Assembly: GCA_022497145.1 (NCBI GenBank)
Contig: MU385904.1
Coordinates: 1 to 64,000, forward strand
Length of the DNA stretch: 64,000 nucleotides
Reading direction: 5' to 3'
DNA from: Rostrohypoxylon terebratum
Taxonomy: Eukaryota > Ascomycota > Sordariomycetes > Xylariales > Hypoxylaceae
Made by a program: the position numbers and the translations under genes. Under the pieces are notes generated by a model that saw nothing but the letters and a program-made list of their open reading frames with translations, was not told the origin of the DNA and ran no database searches. Shown piece after piece: positions 33,309 through 45,092 of this stretch. Within the stretch, counting starts at the first letter, position 1. Each line of letters opens with the position of its first letter.

Positions 33309-34435
33309 TCATTTCACCATCTCAGTCTCTTCGCCCTGACTAATAAGCAAATTCAACACTCGCTCATAAGTCCACATCGTAACCGCACTCGCCGGAGCCG
33401 CCTTTATCAAGCTCACCGTCAACCCCCTGTAGAGCCCCCTAACGCCCTCCCGGCGCAATATTTGACGTACCGTGCTCACCGTACCAGCGTACTCGGGAAT
33501 GTTCTTATGGATATACCTACTCCTCGTCGGGCCTTGGACCTGTATCCGCTTTCGCACGAGATCCAGCGGGAACACACCCGTTTTCGCCACGACACTCGCG
33601 ATCACGCCAGCCGTGGCGTCGCCTGTGCCCCATGGTAACTCCATCTTTCCGAGGGGCAACCGCGCGCCCTCGTACACGGCGAAGAACAAGCCCATGAACG
33701 GCACGATCTGCGCTAGCGCGGGACTGAGTCCGCGGAAGAACCCCCGTATGCCCTCGTCCCGGTTTATGTCGGCGACGGCGCATCGGAGCGACGTGTACAC
33801 GCGGTCGTTGCCTTGGGCCGCGAACCGCGTGCGCAGGAGGTCCAACGGGTACGTAGCCGCGGTGGCCGTGGCGCCGGCGGAGGCGCCGCTGACGAACGAC
33901 TCGACGGACTTAGGGAGTGTGCTCTTTCTACTATTGTTGTTACCTTGATCCCCGATCCCACGCTCATTTATATGTCCCTCTTTTGCAAAGACGCGATGCA
34001 GGAGCATGGTTACGGATCGGTACGTCGTGAACTGGATCGACGCGTACGCGACGTACATCAGCTCGGCGGGAACGTTGCCCTTCCATAGCGCGGTGACGCC
34101 CTCGTTGGCCACAATATGGCGAAAGGTTCCGATCGTGCCTTTGTATATAGGTGACCCGCGTAGGTCGACTTGAGACAGCGGGTCCGAGAGCGAGTGAATT
34201 TGGAGTTGTAGGCGGATCTTGACGACGTCGAGAGGCGCGACGACGAAGCGGGATATCAAACCAGCGGTAGCCCCAGCGGTAACGACCTGAAGCCGCGAGC
34301 CCTTTAAAACGGGGCGGACTAGTGTCAGCTCTTCCAGTTCCTAAATAGGCATTTTTTCTATCCTCTCAACTCCCAGCTGATTACTTGATTAGGAAGTCAT
34401 ACCTCATCTTGAAGGCGTAGGTCAGATTTCGACAT
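33309..34435 (-). CDS. TPC1: mitochondrial thiamine pyrophosphate carrier
   Basis: Exons 34435-34403 and 34340-33309 (62-bp intron) give 354 residues. The first exon encodes MSKSDLRLQDE and joins to ELEELTLVRPVLKGSRLQVVTAG. Three mitochondrial-carrier repeats are present, each with the Px[DE]xx[KR] motif: PLDVVKIRL, PLDLLRTRF and PLDLVRKRIQVQ. The paired GFFRGLSPALAQIVPFMGLFF and GLYRGLTVSLIKAAPASAV blocks fit Tpc1-type carriers. The family imports ThPP into the matrix in exchange for nucleotides across the inner membrane. It is slightly longer than yeast Tpc1 because of an Asn/Ser insert (ERGIGDQGNNNSRKS) between repeats 1 and 2. A 14-bp palindrome with an E-box core lies about 230 bp upstream. 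Confidence 0.9.
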
Positions 34436-36216
34436 ACATCCGCAGCGGCCCTAACCCGGACTAGGGGTGTTTCGATACAGAAACGACCTTCTTTCAGAAT
34501 CGTGGGTCTGATACTGGTCGTATTAGACTACGGCGTGGCCGCGTGGAAAAGGCCTCGCGTAAGACGGGATGTGAATCCGTCTCTTTCTGGAAACAGGGGT
34601 TCGTTACGAAATTGCACAAACTCTGGAGGGGACTTAGGTTGTAAACGCCTTCAAAAAAAAAATTTACGGCACGTGCCGTGACTAGGTAGGTTGAGTTCTA
34701 TGCCGCTACGAAGTACGATGCAGTATGTAGGCCAGCAGCCACGATAATGGACAAGGTGAAGACGAGGTATGTATTCACGCCGGCCAATTAATTAGTCGCG
34801 ATCTCAAACCACCTAGCAATGTAGCAGCGTAGGCCCTAGGTATACAGTAATTCCCTAGACTCGAAGATATTATTGCCGATATTTTTTGGATTTTGAGGAT
34901 CTGAGAAAACTGAGACCAATCAATATTGGATCCGAAATTATTGAGTGACGTAAGATTCGGAATAAAACACATTACGAATACAGGTCATTTCTTTTGTTCC
35001 TAACGTCACGTGCATTCCAAGGTAATCCCATCCATGTAATCTGCGTTTTACAAGGTATGTATTGGTTAGTTGTTTGGGAAGAAGCATCGCAGAATCTGGC
35101 ACTTATCCGCACTTATCAAAGGATCGACAAATATTTCACAAGGTTTCAAGGTAACCACGACCACGCACGTATTATGGATAGTTCCGAAAAGTAAAAAAGT
35201 AAAAATCATGAAATGGAGACATCGGTATCGGAGGTTCGGTGCTTATTATGATATTATTACATGTCCATTGTCCAATGTATTGAAATGGATATACCTTGGT
35301 CGGGGCTTGACAGGAACAAGTCATTTCCACCAAGTTCCAGAAGTCATTTTATATCTATGTAGTACTACTAGGTCCTACCTATACATGTTGTATTACATTA
35401 CACATAGTACCTACCTACACATTCTGCATCCATGGATATTTCTACAACTAATACTACTTCCTAAGCCAAGCCGAGTCTGCACTAGGTGGATCTAGTCGCG
35501 GCACCAATACTGGACCCCCATCCCGCCATTCCGTTACACCTGGAACAAGTTATTTAGGTCACAGGTCATTGGATAAGCTTCCGCCCGCCCGAGTTACCAA
35601 TCCCATTTGTCCCGTTTGTCCTCCAGGGCTCTCCCCAGACTTTGCAGTGGGGTTTGGGGAAATAGATCGTGTAATTGGTCACCATTCAAGTTCCTGAGGG
35701 CCTGTACGTGTACTATGTCTATCTACAGAAATACCTACATATGTATAGGCCTACATAACGATCTGAGTGCTCACTTGAGTGCTCACTTGAATTGCCTATG
35801 TCTGCTTGTGTAAATTCCTTCGATTCCACTATAAAAAAATATAAGAAATCCTTTTTCTCGCAAGCTCAATTTCCAGACGCAGGGTTGCAAGGTTACCTTC
35901 CGAATACAAAGTGGTTTACAAAGTGGTTTTTCCTTTTTCTGACCCTGAAACAGAATAACGTTAGCTTAGCGTCAGCCACGCCGCTTGCTAAAAACAGCAG
36001 AAATACAAGGTCAGCACCCAGCAGGAGGATCAGTTTGCTAGGACACGCAAAACATCCATTGCATGTGATAAGCGTTTCTTCGCCATCATTCGCCATCATC
36101 TGCTATCAACCATTCTCAAATACTACAACATTGAGCAACGTCCCTCTTCCATTTACACAGGAATAGGAATACCACAAAGTATACAACACAAGAATCTAGG
36201 CAAATCTGGTGCAAAT
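34436..36216. other. divergent intergenic region of 1.8 kb
   Basis: Upstream of both TPC1 and the acidic protein. No gene is supported. It has a palindrome at 34666-34679, CTAGGTAGGT- and TACTAGGTCCTACC-type repeats (34683, 35370), and AT-rich leader-like sequence. Confidence 0.45.
34666..34679. promoter_or_regulatory. 14-bp perfect palindrome with CACGTG core
   Basis: ACGGCACGTGCCGT reads the same on both strands. CACGTG is the established core for bHLH factors. Its position 231 bp upstream of the TPC1 start makes it a candidate control site (inference). Confidence 0.4.
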
Positions 36217-37380
36217 ATGACGACTTCGACTACTATCAAGCAACCAGACGTCCAGCAGGTTCTGGGGCATCTCCTACCCTCGCTCCCTGCTGCTGCATTA
36301 TCGACGGAGCCGACAGAAAACGTCTTACCTCTTCTCTCACCTATCCTGAGACAACGAGTACAGTTATTATCTTCGGCATCCAGTTCTGATCCATGGATTC
36401 GATTGTTATGTTATGACCCCTCAAAGGTCCCCAGGTTGACGGAGATAGCTCAGGGCGATCGATTGGAGCCTCACCCCGCGTCTGGAGAGGTGGAGATCGA
36501 CTGGGAGTATGATGCCGAAATTCGGTATCGACGAGTAGATGAGGAAACCCTTCAGGCGCTCGTAGTTTTCAAAGACCTAGAATTGACATTTCGCTTGATT
36601 TATTGTGTCGGAGATCCGCTGGGTGATGGTTGGAAAGTCGGCGAGGTCAGCGTAACCGAAAAACCATCGCCATTTTCGTCGTTTGGAGGTGTCTCCAACA
36701 TTGTCGAAGCTGAGAGACAATTCAAGGAATCCAAAGTAAAGACTGGCCAGAGCAGTGGCCTCACGAGTAGTCGGGGCGCCATATTGACCCACGACGACGA
36801 CGAGGAAGATGACGATGATTACTGGGCGAGGTACGACGCGACACCGGCGAGAACTCCTGCTATCAAAAGGTCACCTGCCCCGCAATCTGGGGGTCATGGG
36901 ACAGCTGAGGATGACTATTATGCTCAATATGACGACGTTCAGCCAGCCATGGACAACCATGACCCGGATGAGGAAGCAAACCTCCGTAACATTGCACCAC
37001 CTCTTGGTCTGGCTGCTAGATCTGAAATCCCCATCATAAATGGGAGCGATGACGAGGTGGAAGGAAACGAAACGCAAGGCTCGTGGACACTTGCCGGCAA
37101 GCCTAGATCGCCCTCCACTCACTCGAGAAGAAGCGGCGATGATCCGAACTTGATTCACCCTCACCCTCGGCCAGCTTCTAGCGCTGGGTCTAATGCATCA
37201 GTCGAGAAGCTCGAGGCTGCTGCAGCTAAGCAAGAACAGAGCGACTTTGGAGTGAAGCAGCACGTATCCCGAAGCATCAAGAGCTTATACCAACTATCCC
37301 GTGCATCGGGGATTGATCGCGAAGAATTCGAAAGACTGGTCAAAGTCGAACTAGACATGCTAGGGCTGATGGAAGAATAA
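36217..37380 (+). CDS. conserved acidic ascomycete protein, unknown function
   Basis: Intronless, 387 residues. The N-terminal half is globular-looking (VQQVLGHLLPSLPAAAL, WIRLLCYDPSKVPRL, EIDWEYDAEIRYRRVDEETLQALV and a FRLIYCVGDPLGDGWKVGEV block). A middle DDDEEDDDDYWARYDATP stretch is repeated in form as DDYYAQYDDVQPAMDNHDPD. The C-terminus is a helical segment HVSRSIKSLYQLSRASGIDREEFERLVKVEL. I recognise this organisation from uncharacterised proteins of filamentous ascomycetes, including the YARYD/YAQYD repeat, but know no role. There is no signal peptide or TM segment, so it is probably nuclear or cytosolic (inference). Confidence 0.8.
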   Translation: MTTSTTIKQPDVQQVLGHLLPSLPAAALSTEPTENVLPLLSPILRQRVQLLSSASSSDPWIRLLCYDPSKVPRLTEIAQGDRLEPHPASGEVEIDWEYDAEIRYRRVDEETLQALVVFKDLELTFRLIYCVGDPLGDGWKVGEVSVTEKPSPFSSFGGVSNIVEAERQFKESKVKTGQSSGLTSSRGAILTHDDDEEDDDDYWARYDATPARTPAIKRSPAPQSGGHGTAEDDYYAQYDDVQPAMDNHDPDEEANLRNIAPPLGLAARSEIPIINGSDDEVEGNETQGSWTLAGKPRSPSTHSRRSGDDPNLIHPHPRPASSAGSNASVEKLEAAAAKQEQSDFGVKQHVSRSIKSLYQLSRASGIDREEFERLVKVELDMLGLMEE

Positions 37381-38333
37381 AAATTCTGACGAAAATATAA
37401 GGGAAACATGAAATTGTGTTTTATTTTTTCAAGGTTGGGAAAACTGATCTATCCCCAGGTATTTGAATGGCACAAAGGGCGTCTGGGGTTTCAATTTTGG
37501 CGGGTCCCAAGAACTTGGGATTTATGGTTGCCAAAGTTTGTTGGGATGCTCCGGGGACCGAGTTACAGCGCCCGGGGTAACTATTTCAGGAATATCTTGC
37601 ATCTTACGGTATCGGTTGGTCATGGTTATTGGTCATGGGTCCATGGGATGGTTTGGTCAGAATAGCGAGCATATCTGGATATTCACGAGCCGACGAACCA
37701 AGAATGTAAAGTAAACATAATTGGAATAATTCGTATCAACTTTGATTCTTACCCGTGAGAGTGTGACAAGTTAATAGCAGTGTGCTAAATTTCAGTGGTC
37801 AAAATGGGATCTCTAGTGTTACCCAAGTCCTAGGTAGTATTCAGTGCCGCCTCAAGTTCTAATTAAGTACCTGTCATCGTCGTGGGCCAACATGTATCAG
37901 GTATTCAAGTTCTCAAGAAAAATGAGAGAAAAGGATATTATCTGTCTTGAGTTAAAAGCTGAAAAAACAGTTTAACTTTTCTCCAAAATAAGCGTAAAGG
38001 GGAGTTGATTTTACCGGCACTAATACCACCCGCTAATAAACAATCACAACCACTCCAAGTTTAAACTTCCTGCGAAATAAACCCCATCTACATTACTGAT
38101 AACCCTAATTAGGCCACCGATATCTCCGGCGGGCTAATCTAAATAACCCCACAATATCCTTGAGTCGATGCCCCTCCATCGGACCCCTCTGACTCAAAAA
38201 ATATCAGATTGTACATGTCCCTTGAATTATACGACGGATAAAAGAGAGAGAAAAAAAGTTGAAAATTAACAGAATTTACTCTTTGTTCTTCTAGCGGCCC
38301 AGACGTTCTTTTGCCTAACGCTCATTCGCAAAC
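37381..38333. other. intergenic: TYS1 upstream region
   Basis: About 950 bp without a supported gene. Purine-rich leader-like sequence (GAGAGAGAAAAAAAG near 38242) lies before the TyrRS start. Confidence 0.5.
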
Positions 38334-39551
38334 ATGACTCCCGAGGAGTCGATTGCCTTGATCAAGGCCAACTTGACCGAAGTTCTCAACCCCGAAATTA
38401 TCGACGATGTGATCCTCAACCAGAAGCGAGACCTCAAGGTTTACTGGGGAACGGCGACGACAGGTCGACCGCACTGCGGTTACTTCGTATCCATGACCAA
38501 GGTCGCGGAACTCCTCCACGCCGGCTGCCACGTCAAGATCCTCCTCGCCGACCTCCACGCTTACCTCGACAACATGAAAGCCCCACTAGAGTTGATCGAG
38601 CAAAGACTCAAGTACTACGAATTTATCGTCAAGAGTTTGCTAAAGGCCGTGGGTGTGGACATCACAAAACTCGAGTTCATCAAGGGAAGCTCGTACCAGA
38701 AGAGCGAAAACTACACAATGGATCGGTTCAAGTTGGAGGGAATGACTAGAATATCGGTCGCGCAAAAAGCTGGCGCTGAGGTCGTCAAGCAGACTGCCGA
38801 CCCTTTCCTTGGCGGATTGACCTACCCTCTGATGCAAGCGCTAGATGAGGAGTACCTCGACGTCGATGCGCAATTAGGTGGTCTCGATCAGCGCAAGATC
38901 TTCACATTTGCGCTAGAGAACCTGCCCAAGATCGGGTACAAAGTCAGAGCCCACCTGATGCACTCGATGGTACCAGGTCTAGGAGAAGCGCAGAAGATGA
39001 GCTCCAGCGAACCGGATTCCAAGATTGACCTGCTAGATTCTGCTGAGGTGGTAGGCAAGAAGTTGAAGAAGGCTGTGTGTGTGCCGAAGAAGATCGAGGG
39101 TAATGGCGTGGTGGCCTTCGTGGAGCATGTCATTTTCCGAGTGCAATCTATAAAAACGGGAAGCAAGCCACAATTTGTGGTTGACAGACGAGATGCCGAA
39201 CCTATCATCTACGACGACATTGCGAAGTTGAAGGCGGATTACGAGGCGGACATAGTAAGTTACCCCTGGTTACCCGTATATTATATACTATTACCAAGAT
39301 TACTCACCACTTTCTAGCTCACGCCCCAACTACTAAAAGCGGCTTTAACGAAGGCGCTCAACGAGCTACTAGACCCCATCCGTAACGACTTCAACGCATC
39401 GGAGGAGTGGCAGAAGATCGCAGAACTCGCCTACCCTACGGAGGAGAAGCAACAAAAGGTGAAGAAGCAGAAGGATAAGGGTGACCCGGCCAAACGTGCG
39501 GCTGCGCTTGCTGCGAAAGCAGAACAGCTGAAATTGAAGGAGGGGGAGTAA
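38334..39551 (+). CDS. TYS1: tyrosine--tRNA ligase, cytoplasmic
   Basis: Exons 38334-39254 and 39318-39551 (63-bp intron, phase 0) give 384 residues, the usual size for fungal cytoplasmic TyrRS. The class I Rossmann core has the HIGH equivalent PHCG at 46-49 and the KMSKS equivalent KMSSS at 221-225. Substrate-pocket blocks are intact (KVYWGTATTGRPHCGYF, KQTADPFLGGLTYPLMQALDEEYL, DAQLGGLDQRKIF). The C-terminus is Lys/Gln-rich (EEKQQKVKKQKDKG, then AAALAAKAEQLKLKEGE), as in fungal cytoplasmic forms. There is no mitochondrial presequence. It charges tRNA-Tyr in the cytosol. Confidence 0.96.
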
Positions 39552-40034
39552 GGAATTTTGGAAAAAAAAAATAAAGTGAATAGATACCTCCTGATAGCGA
39601 ATTCAATGAATGTGGCTTGGCCAAAGTCTCAATAGAGCCGCTACCTGGAAAGACATGCCAACCTATCTAGTAATCGGGTGTTTTGAGGTCGTCAACTTTG
39701 AGAGTCGAGAATCTCATATTATCTTAGCATACTTCATCAACTATAAGTTAAATTCAAAGTCGCTACTATCGACTGACTTGGCGGCTAAGTAGGACCTAGG
39801 ACCTAGGTCCTAGGTACAAAGTACCTACTTACAGCAGTAAAAGTTAAGAGAATTGTGCGGCGAATCCAATGTTCCCCATCCGAATGAATTTGAACCAATC
39901 AGAGGACGGCGCACTCCCTGTTCGCTCCTTGCTATCAGAAAAAAAAGGGAGCTAACCTTATTAATGAATGCAGCGATTAAATTTCGAACCTCGAGATCGA
40001 AATATCTCCATATACAACCACAAAAAGTCGCACA
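39552..40034. other. intergenic with a 22-bp palindrome
   Basis: No gene is visible. A perfect palindrome at 39795-39816 lies inside a longer imperfect inverted repeat of about 39788-39832. Confidence 0.5.
39795..39816. repeat. 22-bp perfect palindrome of CCTAGG units
   Basis: Reads ACCTAGGACCTAGG then TCCTAGGT, identical on both strands. TAAGTAGG and its complement CCTACTTA flank it at 39788 and 39825. It belongs to the CCTAGGTA-type sequences that recur in the gaps of this window. Confidence 0.75.
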
Positions 40035-41226
40035 ATGTTGCGACCGAGATTACGCATACCGAGGGCTAGTCAACTATGGCGTCCGTCCATATCCTCACGC
40101 CAATTACACGGTGTCCCACGTCTACCACAATTCAACCCCAATGAAGGAGTTCCAGGTTTATTATCCCCGGGAGGTTTCGATATGGCATGGACACAATACA
40201 TGGAACTAATTGTGGAAAGGCTCAATACTTTGATTGCTGGTGAGTTCACACGATCATATTGCCATACGACCATACGGACCAGGTAATTGGAACAATTGGC
40301 GTAAGGGGGATCTTTCAATCGGAATTTGGCAGGCGAATCGCGGGGTTCTCCTCTTAAGACTTGGGACATTCGAACAAATCCATGTTATATGAATAGATTA
40401 TAGAATGGGCAGCTAGCTAACTATCATACTAGGGGATGACTTCGAGCAACAAGACCCTCTATCCATCGTCAAAGCGACCGCCCGCGAGCCCTCCCAAGCA
40501 CACATCTTCAACTACGCCTCCATGGCATACAACAACCACTTCTTCTTCGACACTCTCGCGAAAGTGGGAACAGAACCTGAAGGTAAGCGAGGACTTGAAT
40601 CCATGTGGAATATACAGTCACCATCAAATCGAACAGAAAAAGCTAAAGACGGGGAAAAGCAACGGATGGCTAACATACTCTTTTAAGAACCCCAAGGAGA
40701 GGACCGGATCCCGGAGAATTTAAGAGCAGAGATCATAAGGCAATTCAGCTCGGTCGAGACGCTAAGGCGGGAGTTCCTGTCGACGGCGATGGGCATGTTC
40801 GGGCCGGGCTTCGTGTGGCTGGTGAAGCCGGTCATGACGGAGCAGTTCCGCATCCTGCCGACGTACCTGGCCGGGACGCCGTTCACGGCGGCGCATTGGC
40901 GGCGCCAGGGCATCGACATGAACACGCAAGGTCCGGACTCGCGAGACGTGCTGGCCGAGTTCATGAACCGCACGCAGGTCGGCGCCGGCGCGGACACTGG
41001 GTCTAGGTTCGTGGACCCTAGCATGGCGTCGGCGCCCGGAGGCACGGAGGTCGTACCCCTGCTGTGCTTGAACACCTGGGAGCACGTGTGGCTGCGGGAC
41101 TACGGTATCGGGGCCAAGAACGTGGGAGGCAAGAGGCAGTTTGTGAAGAGCTGGTGGGAGGTCATCGATTGGCAGAAGGTTGAGGGCCGCGCTCGGTTGG
41201 TCAGGCCGAAGCTCAAATACAGGTAG
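40035..41226 (+). CDS. SOD-like mitochondrial small ribosomal subunit protein mS42/mS43
   Basis: Exons 40035-40239, 40433-40582 and 40688-41226 give 297 residues. The last acceptor is AAG, and 40697 is an in-frame alternative. The N-terminus MLRPRLRIPRASQLWRP is a mitochondrial presequence. The fold is that of Fe/Mn superoxide dismutase: VPGLLSPGGFDMAWTQYMELIVERLN, then FNYASMAYNNHFFFDTLA, and at the end VPLLCLNTWEHVWLRDYG. The metal site is degraded. The first-helix His is missing, and the DxWEHAYY motif reads NTWEHVWL, so one Asp ligand is Asn. This fits the catalytically dead SOD-like subunits mS42 (Rsm26) and mS43 (Mrp1) of fungal mitoribosomes. I cannot separate the two. Confidence 0.82.
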
Positions 41227-42471
41227 ATATGGTATGGTATGGAGGTATACATGTACATGTATATGATTGAGCACTTGGTCTCGTGTATGATATGGCACTC
41301 GACTCAAAATCCCTTGCAGGTAGCTGTCTACGTAGATGGGTAACTAGTAGGTTGGGATAGGGCTATGTGCTATATATACCAAATATGTAAATGATGCATC
41401 TGATAGTGTTGTGACATTGTACTATGTATCAATATGCTTGTCTAAGGACAGTGTCTTAGGCAAATTCTAGTGCTTATGAAAGAACTAATTGGCTGGAGAT
41501 TCGGTGTTATCGCTTGCCTTCGTATACTGATTATACTAAGTAAACAAACAACAAGGTAAGGGATGACTTCAACTAGCACAGCCATAGCTAGGGACTTGGA
41601 AAAACGCGTGATACAGTCGCGACTTATGATAACAGATGGATCTTATAATAGCATCACTCACTACCAGGAACACGGGAGGGGAGGCTTGGCACCTAAGACT
41701 TAAGACTTAAGTATTAAAGTGAAGTAGGTCTTTTTATTTTTTATATCAATCTTCTTTTTCTTTCCCTAAAACTTTTCAAAGCTACCTATAATTTTTGCAG
41801 GTCGCCCTGACATACATGACATCCCATGATATAACAACCTTACATAAGGAGCGTGCTGGTATCTCATGCGCCCACCAACCACCGTTATTCGTTTGACCAC
41901 CGGGAAAAAAAAAAGATATCAAAGTGAGTATAGCAAGTAGGTAAGTAAGTACCTAAGAAAAAAGGTATTTCGTTCCAAAAAATAAAATGATGAAGCCAGT
42001 TCGTTCGTTCGTTAATACGCCCCCCCCGCAGTGATGAAGTTGCCTTCGCTCGTTTTTGTGTAAGCGGCAACCTTGAGAAGACGATTTGCCAGAAGAGTAG
42101 TAAAAGTAGTGCTAGGTATATCAAAAGAAAATGAAGAATAGAAGAAGAAGATATGGTTTGCTCGAGAGAAGCGGGAAGTCCGGTATGTTGGGATACCGGA
42201 TTCTTGCCCCCGTTTTCCATTAGAGTCGCCGAATGCCGTCATTAACACCGTCTCCCGCCGCCGTCGTCGTTTTCATCGTCGCCAACTACCGAACCAACAC
42301 CTGGCATGAAGGGAAGGGGGGAATACCCAATCGTAGGACATTAACCTCGTGGAGGTGAGTCACCTTCGTGTATAGAAAGAAAAAATAAATAAAAGGATAG
42401 GTGGTGAGTAGCCAGATCGCCACTCTAGGTATGTATCCGACATGAATGGGTCGATAGATCGAGGTGCAGAC
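41227..42471. other. intergenic between converging genes
   Basis: About 1.2 kb of 3' flanks, with no gene supported. It contains TTAAGACTTAAG near 41699-41714 and a GTAAGTAAGTACCTAAG stretch near 41940. Confidence 0.45.
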
Positions 42472-45092
42472 CTAGATCATGTTCCCATTCACACTAACCT
42501 CAAAGCCCTCGCCCTTCTGCTTCAGCGCCTTCGCCAGCATAAGCTCGCGCATCCAATCGATACGCTCGTCGCGGCTCCGGACGGCGAAATGGTGCGTCTT
42601 GCCCGTGCCGTTAGCCGCGCCCTCGATCCCAGGCGGACTCGGCATCAGCGGCGCAGCCCCAACGCTCTGGCTCTCGCGCTTGCGCAGGCGGCCGCCCAGC
42701 GCCTTTCCCACGTCGTTCTGCGGGATCAGCTGGAAGCTGAAGGCGGCGACGGAGTCCGGGTCGGCCGCGGCGCCGTGCTTGGAGCGCGAGATGCTCATCG
42801 CCTTGAAGGCGGCGTTCAGCTTCGAGCCCGTGGATAGCGACGAGCAGGCGATGGCGTAGTCGTCGATGTCGATGTACTCGAGAGCGCGCGACCGCGAAGC
42901 CGCGTCTTTGTGCAAAGCGAGACGCGTGCCTTTCAGCGTCGCGTAGTGGTCGTGCCATTCGTGACGCAGCATCCGCGTCTTCCGCTTCTTCACCGGGCCC
43001 GCGTAGGTGATGCCTTCGGCGTCTTGGACGGCGGAGGGCGCGGCTTGCGTTGCCGTGGGCCCTATGGAGCGCTCGAAGGCGGTGCGGTTGGAGGGTGGCG
43101 ACCACGGGTATTGTGGGCGCGGGGGGGCTTGGAGTGGTTGTTGACGCGAGGGGATCTTGGGGGGAGAGGAGGTCTTGGGGGAGACGGAGTGCGTGTACCG
43201 GTGTCCGTAGACGCGGGCGACGGGCGTCGCGGAGGCGTCTTCTTCTACGGGTGCCATTACTTGGAAGGAGGGACGCCGCGAGGCACGGGATTGCGACCGC
43301 GAGATTTGGGGCGCCGCGCGATAGTTCATGTCCGGAGGCACGGATTGGGATGCGTCGCGGGCGACGGGGCCGAGGGGTACGGTGGTCAAGGGCACGTCCA
43401 TGTCTGAGAAGGGTGTGCCGAAGCGGTAGGGAGCGTTGTGTAGATCCGGTGATAGGGCCTCGACTCTGTCCATCCGTTGCGGGTAGTGCGAGGGCTGTGG
43501 TGTCTGGTTTGCGGACCGCAGTTGCTGGGAGTATCTTTGGGCTTGCAATTGTTGCTGCACCGGATTCTGCTGTTGTCCGGGGATAGAGAGCTTGGGCAAC
43601 GCACGTAAACCCTCGTGAGGTGCTCGAGGCGAGGGCGTCGTGGTGGCCGTGCCAATGGCAGGGACCTCAAACGGAGGCGTGGGAGGAACTTCCGCCGAAC
43701 TGGACTCGTCGCCGTGCTGGTGTTGAAAGTTGAGGAATTGCCGGACATTGTCCTGGGGATCTCGCGTCTGCAGGTTGCGTAAGGCGGCTTCCTGCAGGTA
43801 CTGGAATGGGGGCATGCCCGGGCCGAGAACGTCCGACGATGCGATCACAGACGGCACGGCGTCTGACATGGGTCGCAACGCCTCCGTCGACGAGGGCCGG
43901 TTGATGGCTGGTGCGGTCTCTGGGTTTCCTGGGTCTCCTGCCACCATGATAATGCCGCCTTGTTCTATGTCTACGAAGGGGTGGTCTTTCTTGAAGGCTT
44001 CGATCATACGCTGTTGTCTCCTGTACTTAGAGCAGTTCTCACCCTTGGAACAGTGGTGTGGCTTTGGCATCATCTGCTCGATCCCCACGATGGATACGGA
44101 CTCGAGGGGTGAGATGATGTCTTCATGTGCAGGCTTCCTCCTACTTGGGTTCCTCTTCACACTCCTCGACCGCTTGGCACTTTCACTACGAGGGGCACCA
44201 TTAGGCTCATCTTTTCTTTCCCTTCTCCGTTCCCTCCTCACTTCCTTAGCTTCTTCATCTTCTATCGGGGTTTCGGGTCGGGGAGACGCTGCCGCCGCCT
44301 CCGCCGCCGCCTTGCTGTCTCGCAGCACGTGGATCTCCTCCCATACTTTAGTTCGCACACCGAAGGACTGGATGCTAAGCTCCTTCAAGTCCTCGAACTT
44401 CAGCGTAATTAGGATAGCGCCGTTGATGTCGTTCTCGACAAACTTCTCGGCGACCGGGATCTCAATGCCGGCATTGAGCATCCACTGCGCTACCTTCTCG
44501 GGTGACCATGACGACAGTTCGCCTGGGTTTAGCTTCTCGTGCGTGAATTGGAACGGGCTGTTGCGAGCCTTGGGAGGCGGCGGCTCATACGTCAGTGGAA
44601 ACCGATGATCTGCCTCGAACGGTCTGGCCGTCTTCGGCGTTATCGGAGAGAGGGTTAGGGTGGATTGGTATTCGAAGGAGTTGAATGACGACGTCGTCGA
44701 GGCTCGGAATAGATGCGGGCCTCTCGGTCCCTCGACGGGCTTTGCGTCGAAGTCGAATGGGTACACCTCGCGAGCCCTGCTCGACCTGGGTGTTTGTGCT
44801 TCTTCATATGAAGATAGAGTTGTAACACTTGGTTGTCCCGACTACCAATTCCATTAGTCGCAAAGTAATCGCATGGCATTGGATATTCAGATCTTACCGA
44901 GTTCAAGCTTATTCGTGGCGAATCTGGGTCATCATCTTCTATTTCGCTAATGGTATCTTCTTCCTCATCCCACTCGGTATCTACAATTTCTGTCGCTATC
45001 GATGTCGGTCGGGGTTCGAGCCCCTTTAGACCGAAGAAGGGGTCGTGGAAAGAATTCTTTTGGCGCATCTCTCTTCGCGATCGCTCGCTCAT
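42472..45092 (-). CDS. SAM- and PH-domain scaffold protein
   Basis: Exons 45092-44898 and 44841-42472 (56-bp intron) give 854 residues. The start MSERSRREMRQKNSFHDPFFG is followed by an acidic region. A SAM domain lies at about 174-240 (LSSWSPEKVAQWMLNAGI ... DLKELSIQSFGVRTKVWEEI). A Cys/His motif, HHCSKGENCSKYRRQQRM, follows at about 325. Then comes a long Pro/Gln/Ser-rich disordered region and a PH domain at about 675-835 (MLRHEWHDHYATLKGTRLALHKD ... HHFAVRSRDERIDWMRELMLAKALK). The SAM plus PH combination recalls yeast Boi/Pob1 polarity scaffolds, but no SH3 domain is seen. A role in membrane-linked polarity or signalling is inferred. The gene faces away from pro1 across the large gene-poor block. 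Confidence 0.88.
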
